Notes: a model not told the origin generated them from the letters alone. A stretch of 64,000 nucleotides of DNA from Verrucomicrobiota bacterium (GCA_016871755.1 VHCJ01000004.1:62001-126000); one strand, 5' to 3'; positions 17,379-26,828 are shown, counted from the stretch's first letter. Numbers and translations: made by a program.

Positions 17379-18296
17379 CTACACCGACTTCCCCAGCTGC
17401 GAGCGCGCGCGGTCGAGGACCTGACGCTCGGCCGGGGAAAGGGCGGCAAAGCCGTCGGCGTTGATCTTGTCCAGAATGCGGTCGACCTCGACCTTCAACT
17501 CGCCGGGCGTCCGGAAGACCCCGGCGGGAACCTCCGGCACCGGCGCGGCAGCGGGTGCCGGCGGAGGCGCCGGCCTCCGCCGCAGCCACGGCGGGAAGCC
17601 GAGCTCGGGCGGTCGGTCGGGCGTGCGCCACTCCCGGAGGTGCACCCAGCGGAAGTAAATCCAGCCGGCCGCCATGCCTCCGAGGTGAGCCGAGTGGGCC
17701 CATGCCAGCGGGGACGTCCTGCCCAGGACCTCGAAGGCGACGAAGCCGGCCAGATCCAGCACTGCGAGCGCCAGCATCAGGTACTTCGCCACGAACGTGA
17801 CCGGGACGAAAAAGAGCAGAATGCGGAAGCGATGGTTGGGATGGATACAGGTGAACGTCATCAGGAGCGCCATCACCCCGGCCGACGCCCCAATGATTTC
17901 GCCTCCATCCCGCCAGTGAATCCCGACAAAGGTCAGGCCCCCGAGCGCAATCCCGCCGAACCACAGGGAAAGGAATCGACCGGAGCCCAGCAGGGTGAGC
18001 AACTCTTTGCCCAGCAACCACAACCAAAGTGTATTGAGGAGGAGGTGCAGGAGGATGAAACCCCCGGTATCGTGCAGAAAGCTGTAGGTCAGGATGGTCC
18101 ATAGTCTCCCGGCCTGCAGGCTGTCCGGGCTGAGAACGAGGAAGCGGTCAAATGCGGCCCCCGCTCGCGGACCGAGGATGAAATGGAAGAACAGTTGCAG
18201 GACGAAGCCGGCGATCAGGGCGGACAACAGCCAGACGAGGACCGAGGTCGAGGGTCGTCGGGAAGGGCCCAGCAGGTAAGTCCGGTCCGAGAGCAT
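17379..18296 (-). CDS. Rhomboid intramembrane serine protease
   Basis: This 305-residue membrane protein has about six hydrophobic segments. The catalytic Ser is in GASAG (S138), the catalytic His in HSAHLGG (H204), and the LLHLLLNTLWLW helix carries the conserved His and Asn. After the membrane domain comes a Pro/Ala linker and a soluble tail (VDRILDKINADGFAALSPAE) like the short helical domain found on many PVC-group rhomboids. Rhomboids cleave transmembrane substrates, none of which can be named here. It lies upstream of prc on the same strand, pairing two membrane-associated proteases. Confidence 0.88.
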   Translation of the reverse strand: MLSDRTYLLGPSRRPSTSVLVWLLSALIAGFVLQLFFHFILGPRAGAAFDRFLVLSPDSLQAGRLWTILTYSFLHDTGGFILLHLLLNTLWLWLLGKELLTLLGSGRFLSLWFGGIALGGLTFVGIHWRDGGEIIGASAGVMALLMTFTCIHPNHRFRILLFFVPVTFVAKYLMLALAVLDLAGFVAFEVLGRTSPLAWAHSAHLGGMAAGWIYFRWVHLREWRTPDRPPELGFPPWLRRRPAPPPAPAAAPVPEVPAGVFRTPGELKVEVDRILDKINADGFAALSPAERQVLDRARSQLGKSV

Positions 18297-18441
18297 GGGT
18301 TCGCCTCCACGCTGGCAGACTGGGGGCGTGCATCAAGCGTGAGTGGCGAAAACTGGCCGGAATCAGCCGGATCCGGCCAGCGATCCGGGGGAGCCATGGG
18401 CTTGACACCCCTCGGACCCATCCTGTTCGCTCGTGGCAATC

Positions 18442-18678
18442 ATGGCCAACAAAGCTGAAAAGTACGACCACAACGCGCCGGGCAAGTTCTACGTCGACCA
18501 ACAGTGCATCGACTGTGATCTCTGCCGCGAGACGGCGCCGAACTTCTTCACGCGCCACGACGACGGCGGTCACTCCTACGTCTTCAAGCAACCGTCGACG
18601 CAGGAAGAGATCGACCAGTGCATGGAAGCCCTCGAGGGCTGCCCGGTCGAGGCGATCGGCTCGGACGGCGATCAGTAA
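18442..18678 (+). CDS. Single-cluster [4Fe-4S] ferredoxin
   Basis: This 78-residue acidic electron carrier has three Cys in QQCIDCDLCRETAPNFF and a fourth in the C-terminal GCPVEAIG, the pattern of monocluster ferredoxins. ATG 18442 is used. An in-frame GTG at 18433 would add three residues. It is divergent from the rhomboid gene (145 bp) and has no obvious redox partner next to it. Confidence 0.85.
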   Translation: MANKAEKYDHNAPGKFYVDQQCIDCDLCRETAPNFFTRHDDGGHSYVFKQPSTQEEIDQCMEALEGCPVEAIGSDGDQ

Positions 18679-18783
18679 GCCGCCGGATCGGTCGGCGCCG
18701 CGGCCCCGCCTCGAAAGAGCGGTCCGGTGGCGAGGGATGTCCGCGTCCCGCCCCTTCGCTCGGAACTCCGATGGGCAAGGGGC

Positions 18784-18814
18784 TTGTTAAGCGTTTTTGA
18801 TTCTCACTTAACAA
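18784..18814. promoter_or_regulatory. TTGTTAAG-N15-CTTAACAA inverted repeat upstream of a TonB receptor
   Basis: Perfect 8-bp arms separated by 15 nt lie in the only AT-rich stretch between the ferredoxin and the receptor gene, ending 40 bp before ATG 18855. The position and symmetry suit a dimeric-repressor operator. As a ferredoxin terminator it would be weak, since the stem is mostly A/T and no T-run follows on the plus strand. Confidence 0.35.
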
Positions 18815-18854
18815 AAGACTTGGCGGCGAGGTTTCCGCCGTGTGTGGTGGCGGG

Positions 18855-20732
18855 ATGACCGCCTGCGCGACCGCGTTGTTGTCCCGCTTCCGCCCCGTCT
18901 GCGTCGGAGGGTGGATCGGGCTTTGTTGGGGTGCGCTGGGGTTGGTGGGTCAACCTGCTCCGCTGTCCCTGCCGGGGGTGGACGTGCAGGGAATGCGCGT
19001 GGCGAATGAAGAACCGGTGGGCACGTTCGCGATGCCGGTCTCGGCGCTCCGCTTCGAGCCGCTCGTGGATGTCCAGTCGCGCAATCTGGCCGAGGGTCAG
19101 GCGGACGTGGCGATCCGCGCGGGGCTCTTCGAGCAGACGGGCTTTCGGATCGGGGTGCTGCCGCTCTTTGATCCGCAGACCGGTCATTACTTCGCGGAGT
19201 TGCCCTTGCCTCCGGAGGTTTTGTCGCGCCCGCAGGTGCTGACGGGGGTGGCGCACGCCCTCGCCGGCTGGAACGCGGGGGCGGGAACGGTGGCGTACGG
19301 CTGGAAGCCGATCCGGCGTTCCCGCACCGTGCAGGTCGCGGCGGGCGAGGATCACACCCGGCGGGCGTCGTGGTATGAAGGGTGGACGACCGCAACGCGC
19401 GGGGGGGCGACGCTCGGGGCCGATCTCTCCTTCGCTACGTCGCGCTCCGCGGGTTCGGTTCCTCTCGGCGACCACGACTTTCGCCGGGTGCACGGACGCG
19501 TCCAGCGTCGCGCGCAATCGGCTCAGACTGATCTTTTCGCGGGGTATCAGGCGAAGTTCTTCGGCTGGCCGAATCTGTACACGCCCTTCAATTCCGCGGA
19601 GTCGGAGAACCTCCAGACGGTCTTGCTGGCCCTGAATCATCGGGAGGACTGGGGTGGCGACGATGGGATCGAGTTCGGTGCGTATTACCGGCGGAACAAG
19701 GATGACTACGCCTTCAATCGGTTCGCGCCCCTCGGCCCGGTGCATCCCTTCCAGCACACCACCTGGGTGCGGGCCGCCGCGGCGGAGGTCCGGCACACGT
19801 GGGCCGGAGCGCGGTGGCGCGCCCGGGCGGTGGTTCTCGGGGACCGCCTCGTCTCCTCGTCGCTCACCGCGGGGCGCTACCGCGACCGGCTTCACCGCAC
19901 GCTGGCCCTCGCACCCGAGTGGCGCGGAGTCCGACCGGGCGGCGGATCGTGGGAGGCGCGGCTGGGTGCGACCTACGACGACACCAACCGCGACGGCTCC
20001 GCATGGTCTCCGTTGGCGGAAGTCGTGCTGGATCGCGGGGCCTTGGTTTCCGGCCCGCAACGGCTGCACCTCGGGTACGGTTTCTCGACGCAGACGGCCA
20101 CCTACACCGCGCTGAATGCGGCCACTGGGGCCGGCTTGTTCCGCGGCAATCCCAACCTCGGTCGGCAGACCGCCCGCACCCTCGAGGCCGGGGTGGCGGG
20201 AGTCGCCGCAGGCTGGATCGGAAATCTCACGGTGTTCCAGCGCTGGGACGATGCGCTTGTCGACTGGACCTATCGCCGGGGTGTGACCGCGCGCACGGCC
20301 AGCGCCGTGGACCTCGGCACGACCGGAGCGGAGGCAGTGTTCCGGCGTTCGGTCGACCGATGGGATTTCGTGCTCGGCCTCACGGCGTACGCCCGTCGGT
20401 CCGATTATCGCGGCGCGGCGGTCGACGCCAGTTTCTACGCCTTGAACTTTCCCCGCCTCCGCGCCACCGCAGCGGTGGTGGCCCGCGTCGGGCGCGGATG
20501 GGAGGTGCGACTCGACAATGAAGTGCGGCGGCAGGAGGCGAACCTCCTGCGCCGATCGGCGCGCCGGAATGCCTTTCTGAGTTCCGGTTCTGTTTCCTTC
20601 ACGCCGCCGGCGTTTCGGGATTTCTCCTTCGCCCTGCAGGCCGAGAACCTCTGGAACGACGCCTTCGAGGAGGTCCCGGCCGTGCCGGCCGCGCGGCGGC
20701 AGGTGGTCTTCAGCGTGACCTACCGGCGCTGA
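18855..20732 (+). CDS. TonB-dependent outer-membrane receptor
   Basis: This protein of about 625 residues has a hydrophobic signal segment, a plug-like region (NEEPVGTFAMPVSALRFEP through VDVQGM and the LPLPPEVL segment) and a long beta-rich C-terminal half of alternating aromatic strands that ends VVFSVTYRR, a typical outer-membrane barrel terminus. TonB receptors import chelated metals, vitamins or glycans. The best comparison is a short BtuB-like receptor without the carboxypeptidase-like N-terminal domain seen in the receptor at 62135. GTG 18840 is a possible earlier start. No cobalamin riboswitch or binding-protein gene is adjacent. The ligand is unknown. Confidence 0.78.
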   Translation: MTACATALLSRFRPVCVGGWIGLCWGALGLVGQPAPLSLPGVDVQGMRVANEEPVGTFAMPVSALRFEPLVDVQSRNLAEGQADVAIRAGLFEQTGFRIGVLPLFDPQTGHYFAELPLPPEVLSRPQVLTGVAHALAGWNAGAGTVAYGWKPIRRSRTVQVAAGEDHTRRASWYEGWTTATRGGATLGADLSFATSRSAGSVPLGDHDFRRVHGRVQRRAQSAQTDLFAGYQAKFFGWPNLYTPFNSAESENLQTVLLALNHREDWGGDDGIEFGAYYRRNKDDYAFNRFAPLGPVHPFQHTTWVRAAAAEVRHTWAGARWRARAVVLGDRLVSSSLTAGRYRDRLHRTLALAPEWRGVRPGGGSWEARLGATYDDTNRDGSAWSPLAEVVLDRGALVSGPQRLHLGYGFSTQTATYTALNAATGAGLFRGNPNLGRQTARTLEAGVAGVAAGWIGNLTVFQRWDDALVDWTYRRGVTARTASAVDLGTTGAEAVFRRSVDRWDFVLGLTAYARRSDYRGAAVDASFYALNFPRLRATAAVVARVGRGWEVRLDNEVRRQEANLLRRSARRNAFLSSGSVSFTPPAFRDFSFALQAENLWNDAFEEVPAVPAARRQVVFSVTYRR

Positions 20733-20806
20733 GGCGCGAGGGACGTCCGCGGCCAGGATCGGTCACTCCATGGCGGAAGGGGGATTGGGCCTCCCGCCAC
20801 GCTTCA

Positions 20807-20834
20807 CCCGCCACCGTGATTGGAACGTGGCGGG
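20807..20834. terminator. GC-rich hairpin after the TonB receptor
   Basis: Perfect 8-bp arms (CCCGCCAC and GTGGCGGG) with a 12-nt loop lie 74 bp after the receptor stop and 72 bp before the next gene. There is no T-run, so it may be a factor-dependent terminator or chance in GC-rich DNA. Confidence 0.25.
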
Positions 20835-20906
20835 GGCGGGCAAAACGGCGAACGGGACTGGCGCACGGCGGCGAAACGCGCATGATGGGAAACCTTTCTG
20901 CTGACC

Positions 20907-21395
20907 ATGGCTACACCCAAGACCCGCAAAGCCCGCCCCGCTCCTGCCCAACGCGCCGCGAAGCCGGCGACCCGCCGACCCGTCGCGAAGGCGGTCTCGG
21001 CCGCTCGGTCGCCCGCCGTCGGAGCCGACGTCGACAGCCGGGCGCTGCTGTTGGAGGCGGCGGCGAAGGTCGGGTACGCGGAAATTTCCGCGGTCATCCG
21101 GGGCTCCAAGGAAATCGAGGAGAAGGCAGGACGCGGGCTGCTGGCGCCGTTCCTCGGCCACGTGCGCGATCTGCTGGGTCTTCTGACGGACTACTCGCGC
21201 GGGCGCTATCGGGCGATTCCCCTCGGGAGCATCGCGGTGATCGCGGGCGCGCTGGGGTACCTGCTGTCGCCGCTAGACCTGATCCCGGACTTCATTCCCG
21301 GGCTGGGCCTGGTGGATGATGCCGGTGTGATCGGCGCCTGCCTGAAGGTCGTGCGTCCGCAGTTGGAGCGCTACAAGGCGGCCCGGCGTTCGTAG
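20907..21395 (+). CDS. YkvA-like DUF1232 membrane protein
   Basis: This 162-residue protein has a Lys/Arg/Ala-rich N-terminus of about 45 residues, then a helical region and the DUF1232 signature GYLLSPLDLIPDFIPGLGLV with DDAGVIG after it. The family is small, membrane-associated and of unknown function. The ATG is preceded by TTTCTGCTGACC rather than a Shine-Dalgarno sequence. It is convergent with the enolase-like gene (11 bp between stops). Confidence 0.8.
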   Translation: MATPKTRKARPAPAQRAAKPATRRPVAKAVSAARSPAVGADVDSRALLLEAAAKVGYAEISAVIRGSKEIEEKAGRGLLAPFLGHVRDLLGLLTDYSRGRYRAIPLGSIAVIAGALGYLLSPLDLIPDFIPGLGLVDDAGVIGACLKVVRPQLERYKAARRS

Positions 21396-21406
21396 CGTTC
21401 GGCCGC

Positions 21407-22708
21407 TCAGCGGAAGGGCAGGGTGATCCCGGCGTCGGCAAACAGGGCGGCGCCGACGAAGCGGGCGCGCGTCCCGAGTTCGTGCTCGATCCGCAGCACC
21501 TCGTTCCACTTCGCCATCCGTTCGCCGCGGGTGAATGAGCCCACCTTGAGTTGGCCGGCGTTCATGGCCACGGCCAGATGCGCGATGAAGGCGTCCTCGG
21601 TCTCGCCGCTGCGGGCCGAGACCACGGGCAGCCAGCCGGCGGCCTGGGTGCGGCGGATCGCGGCCTGCGTCTCGGTCACGGTCCCGATCTGGTTGAGCTT
21701 GATGAGGACGCTGTTGGCCGTCTGGGCGGCGATGCCGCGTTCGATGCGGGCAAGGTTCGTCGTGAAGTGGTCGTCGCCGATCAACTGGCAGCGGTGGGCG
21801 ACGGCTTGCCGGATGCGCCGCCACCCGTCCCAGTCATCCTCCGCGCACGGATCTTCGACGGAGGCGATGGGGTACTTCTCGATCCACGCGGTGATGAGGT
21901 CGGTGAACGCTTCGCTGGAGAAGCGCCGGCGTTCGGATCCAAAGTCGTAGGTTCCGTCGCGGAAGAGATCGGTCGCCGCGATGTCGAGGGAGAGGGCGAC
22001 GTCGCGGCCGGGCGCGTAGCCGGCATCACTGATCGCCTCGACCAGCGTGGCGAGGGCGTCCTCATTGGAATCGAACTCCGGCCAGAATCCGCCCTCGTCC
22101 GCCACGCCGGCCAGCCGTCCGCGGCGGCGGAGCAGGTCGCCGGCGGCCTGGTAGACGTTGAACGTCATCTCCAGCGCCTCCGGGTAGCTCCGCGCGCCGA
22201 TCGCCATCACCATGAAGTCCTGCACGTCGATGCGGCCGCCGGCATGCTTCCCGCCGCCGAAGATCTGGATTTCCGGCAGGGGCAGTAGATCACCGCGGCC
22301 CTCGCCGAGATGGACAAAGAGGGGCTGGCGGCGGGCCGCCGCCGCCGCCGCGGCGACGGCAAGGGAGACCGCGAGGAGCGCGTTGGCGCCGAGGCGGGAC
22401 TTGTTCGGCGTGCCGTCGAGGGCGATGAGGGCGGCGTCCAGGCCCGCCTGATCGAGCGCGTCGCGTCCGATCACGGTGCGCGCGATCTCGCCCTCAATGT
22501 GCTGGATCGCGCGGTGCACGGACCGGCCCCGGAATCGGCGGGGATCGCCGTCGCGCAGTTCCAGGGCCTCGTGGTGGCCGGTGGATGCGCCGGAGGGCAC
22601 GAGGCCGCGGCCGCGGGCGCCGCCGGACAGCGTCACCTCGGCCTCAATCGTCGGATTGCCGCGGCTGTCGAAGATTTGCAGGGCCCGGAGGCCGGAGAGG
22701 GTGGTCAT
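21407..22708 (-). CDS. Enolase-like protein with altered active site
   Basis: This 433-residue protein aligns over its whole length with phosphopyruvate hydratase: FDSRGNPTIEAEV, PSGASTGHHEALELRDGD, metal ligands in LSLDIAA, VEDPCAEDDW and LIGDDHF, the catalytic Lys in IKLNQIGTVTET, and GQLKVGS near the end. Several canonical positions differ. The usual SHRSGETED is SARSGETED (active-site His replaced by Ala), the NGG before the His loop is FGG, the QEF Glu is Asp (VQDFMV), and GDEGG is ADEGG. It follows a kinase-like gene by 13 bp on the same strand. It may be a paralogue with a different 2-phospho acid substrate, or a divergent true enolase. Confidence 0.8.
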   Translation of the reverse strand: MTTLSGLRALQIFDSRGNPTIEAEVTLSGGARGRGLVPSGASTGHHEALELRDGDPRRFRGRSVHRAIQHIEGEIARTVIGRDALDQAGLDAALIALDGTPNKSRLGANALLAVSLAVAAAAAAARRQPLFVHLGEGRGDLLPLPEIQIFGGGKHAGGRIDVQDFMVMAIGARSYPEALEMTFNVYQAAGDLLRRRGRLAGVADEGGFWPEFDSNEDALATLVEAISDAGYAPGRDVALSLDIAATDLFRDGTYDFGSERRRFSSEAFTDLITAWIEKYPIASVEDPCAEDDWDGWRRIRQAVAHRCQLIGDDHFTTNLARIERGIAAQTANSVLIKLNQIGTVTETQAAIRRTQAAGWLPVVSARSGETEDAFIAHLAVAMNAGQLKVGSFTRGERMAKWNEVLRIEHELGTRARFVGAALFADAGITLPFR

Positions 22709-22721
22709 GGCGAAGCGGTTC

Positions 22722-23738
22722 TCACGCGAGGAGGGGCTCCCAGCGACGGACGAGTTCGCCGATCCCGCGGGGCGGTGCCGGGGAGACGGTCCTCACGAAG
22801 CCGGTCACGGCGTCCCGCGACGCAGCCCCGAGGTACTCCAACGGCGACTTGCCGTGCACCCGGGCGAGGAGGAGGGCGAGCGCGAGTTCCACGGCGCGCC
22901 CTTCCACGGCGGCGGCGGCGTTCGCCGGCAATTGGTCCGCGTACGCCCGCACGAACGTCGCCGGCAGGGCGAGGATGTCGCCTGCGATGGTTTTCCCCGC
23001 GTGATGGAGAGCCTTGAGGAGCAGGTGATGGACGAGGAAGGCGACGTCGAAGGCCGGATCGCCGTACCAGGCCACCTCGGCGTCGAGGATCACGAGGCGA
23101 CCGGGGCGGACGAGGAGGTTCTTGGGACTGAAGTCGCCGTGGACGAGGGCCTGCTTCTGCGCCGCGAGCCGGACGCAGAGATCGCTCAGCCACGGGGCGA
23201 GGTCGGGCAGGCGCTGCGCGCAGGTGACGAAGTAAGGATCGATCCGCAGCTCCGTGAAGTTACGGAGCGTGTCGAATTGCTCCGCGATCGCCGGCGCGCC
23301 CCACGTCGCGCGGTGCAGGTGCCCCAGCGTCGCCCCCGCCTCGAGGGCGGGCAGCGGATCGGCCTCGCCGGCCATCAGGGCCTGCTTCCACGTTCCCCAG
23401 CCATCGCCGAAGTACTCCATCGCGAACCAGCCCTCGTCGGGAGCGGCGAGCAGGATTCGCGGCACGTTCGCGGGTGCCAACTCGGACGCGAGTTGGAGCC
23501 AGGCCTGCTCATACGCGTTGCGGCGCGGATCCGCGCGCCAGTCGTCGGCGACCTTGAGGCGCTCGAGGGCCCGCTTGACGACCACGTGTCTGCCGTCGTC
23601 GTCGCGCGCGAGCAGGACGTCGCTCGACACCCCGCCCCCGAGCGGTTCGACGCGGACGCCGTGGCCGAGACATCCCGCCGCGACGAGGCGGTCGAGGACG
23701 GCGCGGTCATCCGGCGGAGGGTGTGGCGCGGTGGTCAC
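22722..23738 (-). CDS. Aminoglycoside phosphotransferase-family small-molecule kinase
   Basis: This 338-residue kinase-fold protein has the APH/choline-kinase catalytic motif LVHGDFSPKNLLV and the metal motif ILDAEVAWYGDPAFD, with an N-terminal lobe containing HVVVKRAL. No ATG lies near the conserved start, so GTG 23738 (VTTAPHPPPDDRAVL) is proposed. ATG 23828 would add 30 Pro/Gly-rich residues. The enolase-like gene follows after 13 bp, so the two are almost certainly cotranscribed. A kinase making the phosphorylated substrate of the enolase-like enzyme is an attractive inference. Antibiotic resistance is not indicated. Confidence 0.75.
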   Translation of the reverse strand: MTTAPHPPPDDRAVLDRLVAAGCLGHGVRVEPLGGGVSSDVLLARDDDGRHVVVKRALERLKVADDWRADPRRNAYEQAWLQLASELAPANVPRILLAAPDEGWFAMEYFGDGWGTWKQALMAGEADPLPALEAGATLGHLHRATWGAPAIAEQFDTLRNFTELRIDPYFVTCAQRLPDLAPWLSDLCVRLAAQKQALVHGDFSPKNLLVRPGRLVILDAEVAWYGDPAFDVAFLVHHLLLKALHHAGKTIAGDILALPATFVRAYADQLPANAAAAVEGRAVELALALLLARVHGKSPLEYLGAASRDAVTGFVRTVSPAPPRGIGELVRRWEPLLA

Positions 23739-23922
23739 CGGCGAGCAGCAAACGCCCCCCCCGACCGGGAGCCAAGCCGTTTCCGGGCCGCGCGGACCGG
23801 GTGCGAGTGGGGAGACAGGCCGCGGCAATGCGTTCCGCCGAGAAGGAATGGTGGGGCACCTCTTCGCCTCGTGCGGGCGGCGCGGGCGACGCGACGCGAC
23901 GTGGCAAGTCCCGAGCCCCCGG

Positions 23923-25005
23923 CTAGATCCCGCTGCCGGCGTCGCGGCTGGCGGAGGGCTCCGAGGGGAGGTCTTCCTCGCGGAAGCCCTCGACGGGGAA
24001 GAGGCGGACGTGACGGAAGACGAGGTTCACGCGGTCGCCGTCCTGCAGGTTCAGCTCACGCAATTGCTGCCGCGGCACCTCGGCCTCGATCGTGTCGCCG
24101 GTGTCGCTGCGGGTGAGGCTGACCCGGCCGGTGTTGCCGGCGGAGAACACATGGAGCACGCGGGCGGGAACGGCGTGCTCGCCCGCGAACGCGCGGCGGA
24201 TGTCGATGTCGTGCGGGCGAACGTAGAGCACGCTCTTGTTCGCGACGCGGCCGCGCTCAAGGCGGTTCACGTTGCCGAGGAATTCGATCACGAAGGGCGA
24301 CGCGGGGCGGTCGTACACCTCCTGGGGTGGTCCGACCTGCTCGACCTTGGCTTGATTCATGACCACGACCTCGTCGGCGAGTTCGAGGGCTTCCTCCTGG
24401 TCGTGGGTGACGAACACCGTGGTGACGTGGAGTTTCTCGTGCAGGGAGCGCAGCCAGCGACGCAGGTCCTTGCGGACGCGGGCGTCGAGCGCCCCGAAGG
24501 GCTCGTCGAGCAGCAGCACGCGCGGTTGCACCGCGAGCGCCCGCGCGAGGGCGACGCGTTGCCGCTGGCCTCCGGAAAGCTGATCCGGATAGCGACCCCC
24601 GAGTCCCGCGAGCTGGATCAGATCGAGTAGCTCGTTGACGCGCTCCGCGATCTGCTTGGCCGATGGTCGATCGCGTCGCGACCGCACGGAGAGTCCGAAG
24701 GCGATGTTGTCGAAGACGGTCAGGTGGCGGAACAGCGCGTAGTGTTGGAAGACGAAACCGACGCCACGGCGGCCCGCAGGCACATTCGAGACATCCTCGC
24801 CGTGGAAAAGAACCTTGCCGGATTCCGGATCGGGCGTGGCGTCGGGGGACTCGAGTCCAGCGATGATGCGCAGGAGTGTGGTCTTGCCGGAGCCGGAGGG
24901 GCCGAGTAGGGCGGTGAGGCGGCCGGAGGGGACGGAGAGATTCACGCCGGCGAGGGCGGTGAACGTGCCGAAGCGTTTCCAGGCGTGGCGGACTTCGATG
25001 CTCAT
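23923..25005 (-). CDS. cysA: Sulfate/thiosulfate ABC transporter ATP-binding protein
   Basis: This 360-residue ATPase has Walker A (GPSGSGKTT), the Q-loop [11 protein letters not shown], the signature LSGGQRQRV, Walker [24 protein letters not shown] and the H-switch FVTHDQEEA, followed by the C-terminal TOBE-type regulatory domain containing [11 protein letters not shown], characteristic of CysA. It energises sulfate import with CysT and CysW. ATG 25005 overlaps the cysW stop by ATGA. It is the last gene of the cys operon. Confidence 0.92.
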   Translation of the reverse strand: MSIEVRHAWKRFGTFTALAGVNLSVPSGRLTALLGPSGSGKTTLLRIIAGLESPDATPDPESGKVLFHGEDVSNVPAGRRGVGFVFQHYALFRHLTVFDNIAFGLSVRSRRDRPSAKQIAERVNELLDLIQLAGLGGRYPDQLSGGQRQRVALARALAVQPRVLLLDEPFGALDARVRKDLRRWLRSLHEKLHVTTVFVTHDQEEALELADEVVVMNQAKVEQVGPPQEVYDRPASPFVIEFLGNVNRLERGRVANKSVLYVRPHDIDIRRAFAGEHAVPARVLHVFSAGNTGRVSLTRSDTGDTIEAEVPRQQLRELNLQDGDRVNLVFRHVRLFPVEGFREEDLPSEPSASRDAGSGI

Positions 25006-25907
25006 GAGGCGAAGGTGCGGGTTTCGGCGTGGGCAGCGGCGAGCAGGGCGCGGCGGTGGCGCCATTCGATTATGCTCTTCAGCAGCATGGTGAGCAGGGC
25101 GAGGAGCGTGAGCAGGGAGGCGACCGCGAAGGCGGCCTGCGTCTGGTACTCGTTGTACAGAATCTCCACGTGGAGCGGAATCGTGTTGGTCTCGCCCCGA
25201 ATGTGTCCGGAGACGACGGAAACGGCACCGAATTCACCCATCGCGCGGGCGTTGCAGAGCACGACGCCATAGAAGAGGCCCCACTTGGCGTTGGGCAGCG
25301 TGACCCGCCAGAAGGTCTTCCACCCACCGGCGCCCAGTGTAAGCGCCGCGAGTTCCTCATCACGACCCTGGGCCTGCATGAGCGGGATCAGTTCGCGCGC
25401 CACGAGCGGGAAGGTCACGAAGATCGTGGCGAGCACGATGCCGGGAGTGGCGAAGATGATCCGGAGGTCCCGATCGGCGAGCCACTCGCCCATCCAGCCC
25501 TGCGCGCCAAACATTAGCACGTAGACGAGGCCCGCGATGACCGGCGACACCGCGAAGGGGAGATCGATCAGCGTGGTCAGGACCGATTTGCCGCGGAAGT
25601 CGAACTTCGCGATGGTCCACGCGGCGGCGAGACCGAAGATCACGTTGCAGGGCACGGCGATCCCGGCGGCCAGAAGGGTGAGCCACACGGCGGAAAGCGC
25701 GTCGGGTTCGGTCAGCGCCGCCCCGTAGAGCCGCAGGCCGCCGCGCAGCGCCTCGACGAAGACCGCGGCGAGCGGAATGACGAGGAAGAGACCGACGAAG
25801 CCGAGCGCGATGGTCAGCAGGATCCGCTTCAGCCACGGTGGGTCCGCGAGGGTCCGGCGCCGGTGCGGCGCGGCGACGTGGACGAGGGTGGAGGCGGTCG
25901 CGGACAT
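25002..25907 (-). CDS. cysW: Sulfate ABC transporter permease CysW
   Basis: This 301-residue inner-membrane permease has about six transmembrane segments, the sulfate-permease loop [20 protein letters not shown] and [17 protein letters not shown], both diagnostic of CysW. It pairs with CysT as the membrane channel. The start is 21 bp after the cysT stop, and its stop overlaps the cysA start by ATGA. Confidence 0.92.
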   Translation of the reverse strand: MSATASTLVHVAAPHRRRTLADPPWLKRILLTIALGFVGLFLVIPLAAVFVEALRGGLRLYGAALTEPDALSAVWLTLLAAGIAVPCNVIFGLAAAWTIAKFDFRGKSVLTTLIDLPFAVSPVIAGLVYVLMFGAQGWMGEWLADRDLRIIFATPGIVLATIFVTFPLVARELIPLMQAQGRDEELAALTLGAGGWKTFWRVTLPNAKWGLFYGVVLCNARAMGEFGAVSVVSGHIRGETNTIPLHVEILYNEYQTQAAFAVASLLTLLALLTMLLKSIIEWRHRRALLAAAHAETRTFAS

Positions 25908-25928
25908 GACGAGGGCGGTGGGGGCCGG

Positions 25929-26795
25929 TCAGCGGCCGTGGCGTTCCGGCGAGAAGAACCAGCGTTGCAGGACTTGGACGCCGAAGAGCAGCGTGAACGA
26001 AACGACGAGCATGACCACCGCGAGCGCGGTCGCCCCGGCGTAGTCGTACTGCTCCAGCTTGGTCACGATCAGCAGCGGGGTGATCTCGGTTCGCAGCGGC
26101 ATGTTGCCGGAGATGAACACAACCGACCCGTACTCGCCGATGCCGCGTGCGAGAGCGAGGGTGAAGCCGGTGCAGGTCGCCGGCAGCAGCGCCGGGAGGA
26201 CGACCCGCGCGAGCGTTTGGAGGCGCGTGGCACCGAGCGTCGCCGCCGCCTCCTCCAACTCCGGCTCCAATTCCTCGAGCACGGGCTGCACGGTGCGGAC
26301 GATGAAGGGCAGGCCGATGAACGTCAGCGCGACCCAGATTCCCAGCGGCGTGTACGCCACCTTGACGCCAAGCGGATCGAGGGCGCGCCCGATCCAACCC
26401 GTCGGCGCGTAGAGCGCGGTCAGGGCGATTCCGGCCACGGCGGTGGGCAGGGCGAACGGCAGGTCGACGAGGGCGTCGACGATTTTCCGGCCGGGGAACT
26501 CGTAGCGTACGAGCACCCAGGCAACGATCACGCCGAAGAACGCGTTCGCGGCCGCCGCGGCGAGCGCCGCGCCGAAGGTCAGCCGATAGGACGCGAGGAC
26601 GCGGGGTGACGTCACCTGCGCCCAAAACTCATCCCACGTCAGGCCCGCGGTCCGGATGAACGCCGCCGACAGCGGCAGGAGCACGATCAGGCTGAGGAAG
26701 AGCAGGGTCGTCCCGAGCGTCAGCCCGAACCCCGGCAGTACCCGATGGCGACGGGTGCGGAGGGGTGGAGGTGATTCGGGGTGGGGCGTGCGCAT
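25929..26795 (-). CDS. cysT: Sulfate ABC transporter permease CysT
   Basis: This 288-residue permease has FGLTLGTTLLFLSLIVLLPL as the first membrane segment, the EEAAATLGATRLQTLARVV loop and ARGIGEYGSVVFISGNMP, the CysT/CysU counterpart of the CysW motif. ATG 26795 gives the normal length. The open frame continues upstream into Ser/Pro/Arg-rich sequence encoded by an intergenic repeat and is rejected. 206 bp separate it from sbp, longer than the other gaps in this operon. Confidence 0.9.
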   Translation of the reverse strand: MRTPHPESPPPLRTRRHRVLPGFGLTLGTTLLFLSLIVLLPLSAAFIRTAGLTWDEFWAQVTSPRVLASYRLTFGAALAAAAANAFFGVIVAWVLVRYEFPGRKIVDALVDLPFALPTAVAGIALTALYAPTGWIGRALDPLGVKVAYTPLGIWVALTFIGLPFIVRTVQPVLEELEPELEEAAATLGATRLQTLARVVLPALLPATCTGFTLALARGIGEYGSVVFISGNMPLRTEITPLLIVTKLEQYDYAGATALAVVMLVVSFTLLFGVQVLQRWFFSPERHGR

Positions 26796-26828
26796 GCGGG
26801 GGCAGATCGCAGGGTGACGACTGGGCGT

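Noticed and set aside
18679-18854. Possible cobalamin riboswitch before the first TonB receptor
   Set aside because: The 176-bp gap is too short and shows no B12-box or conserved riboswitch core, only the simple inverted repeat.
22722-23738. Aminoglycoside resistance gene
   Set aside because: Only the general kinase fold is shared. The operon partner is an enolase-like enzyme and there is no mobile-element context.
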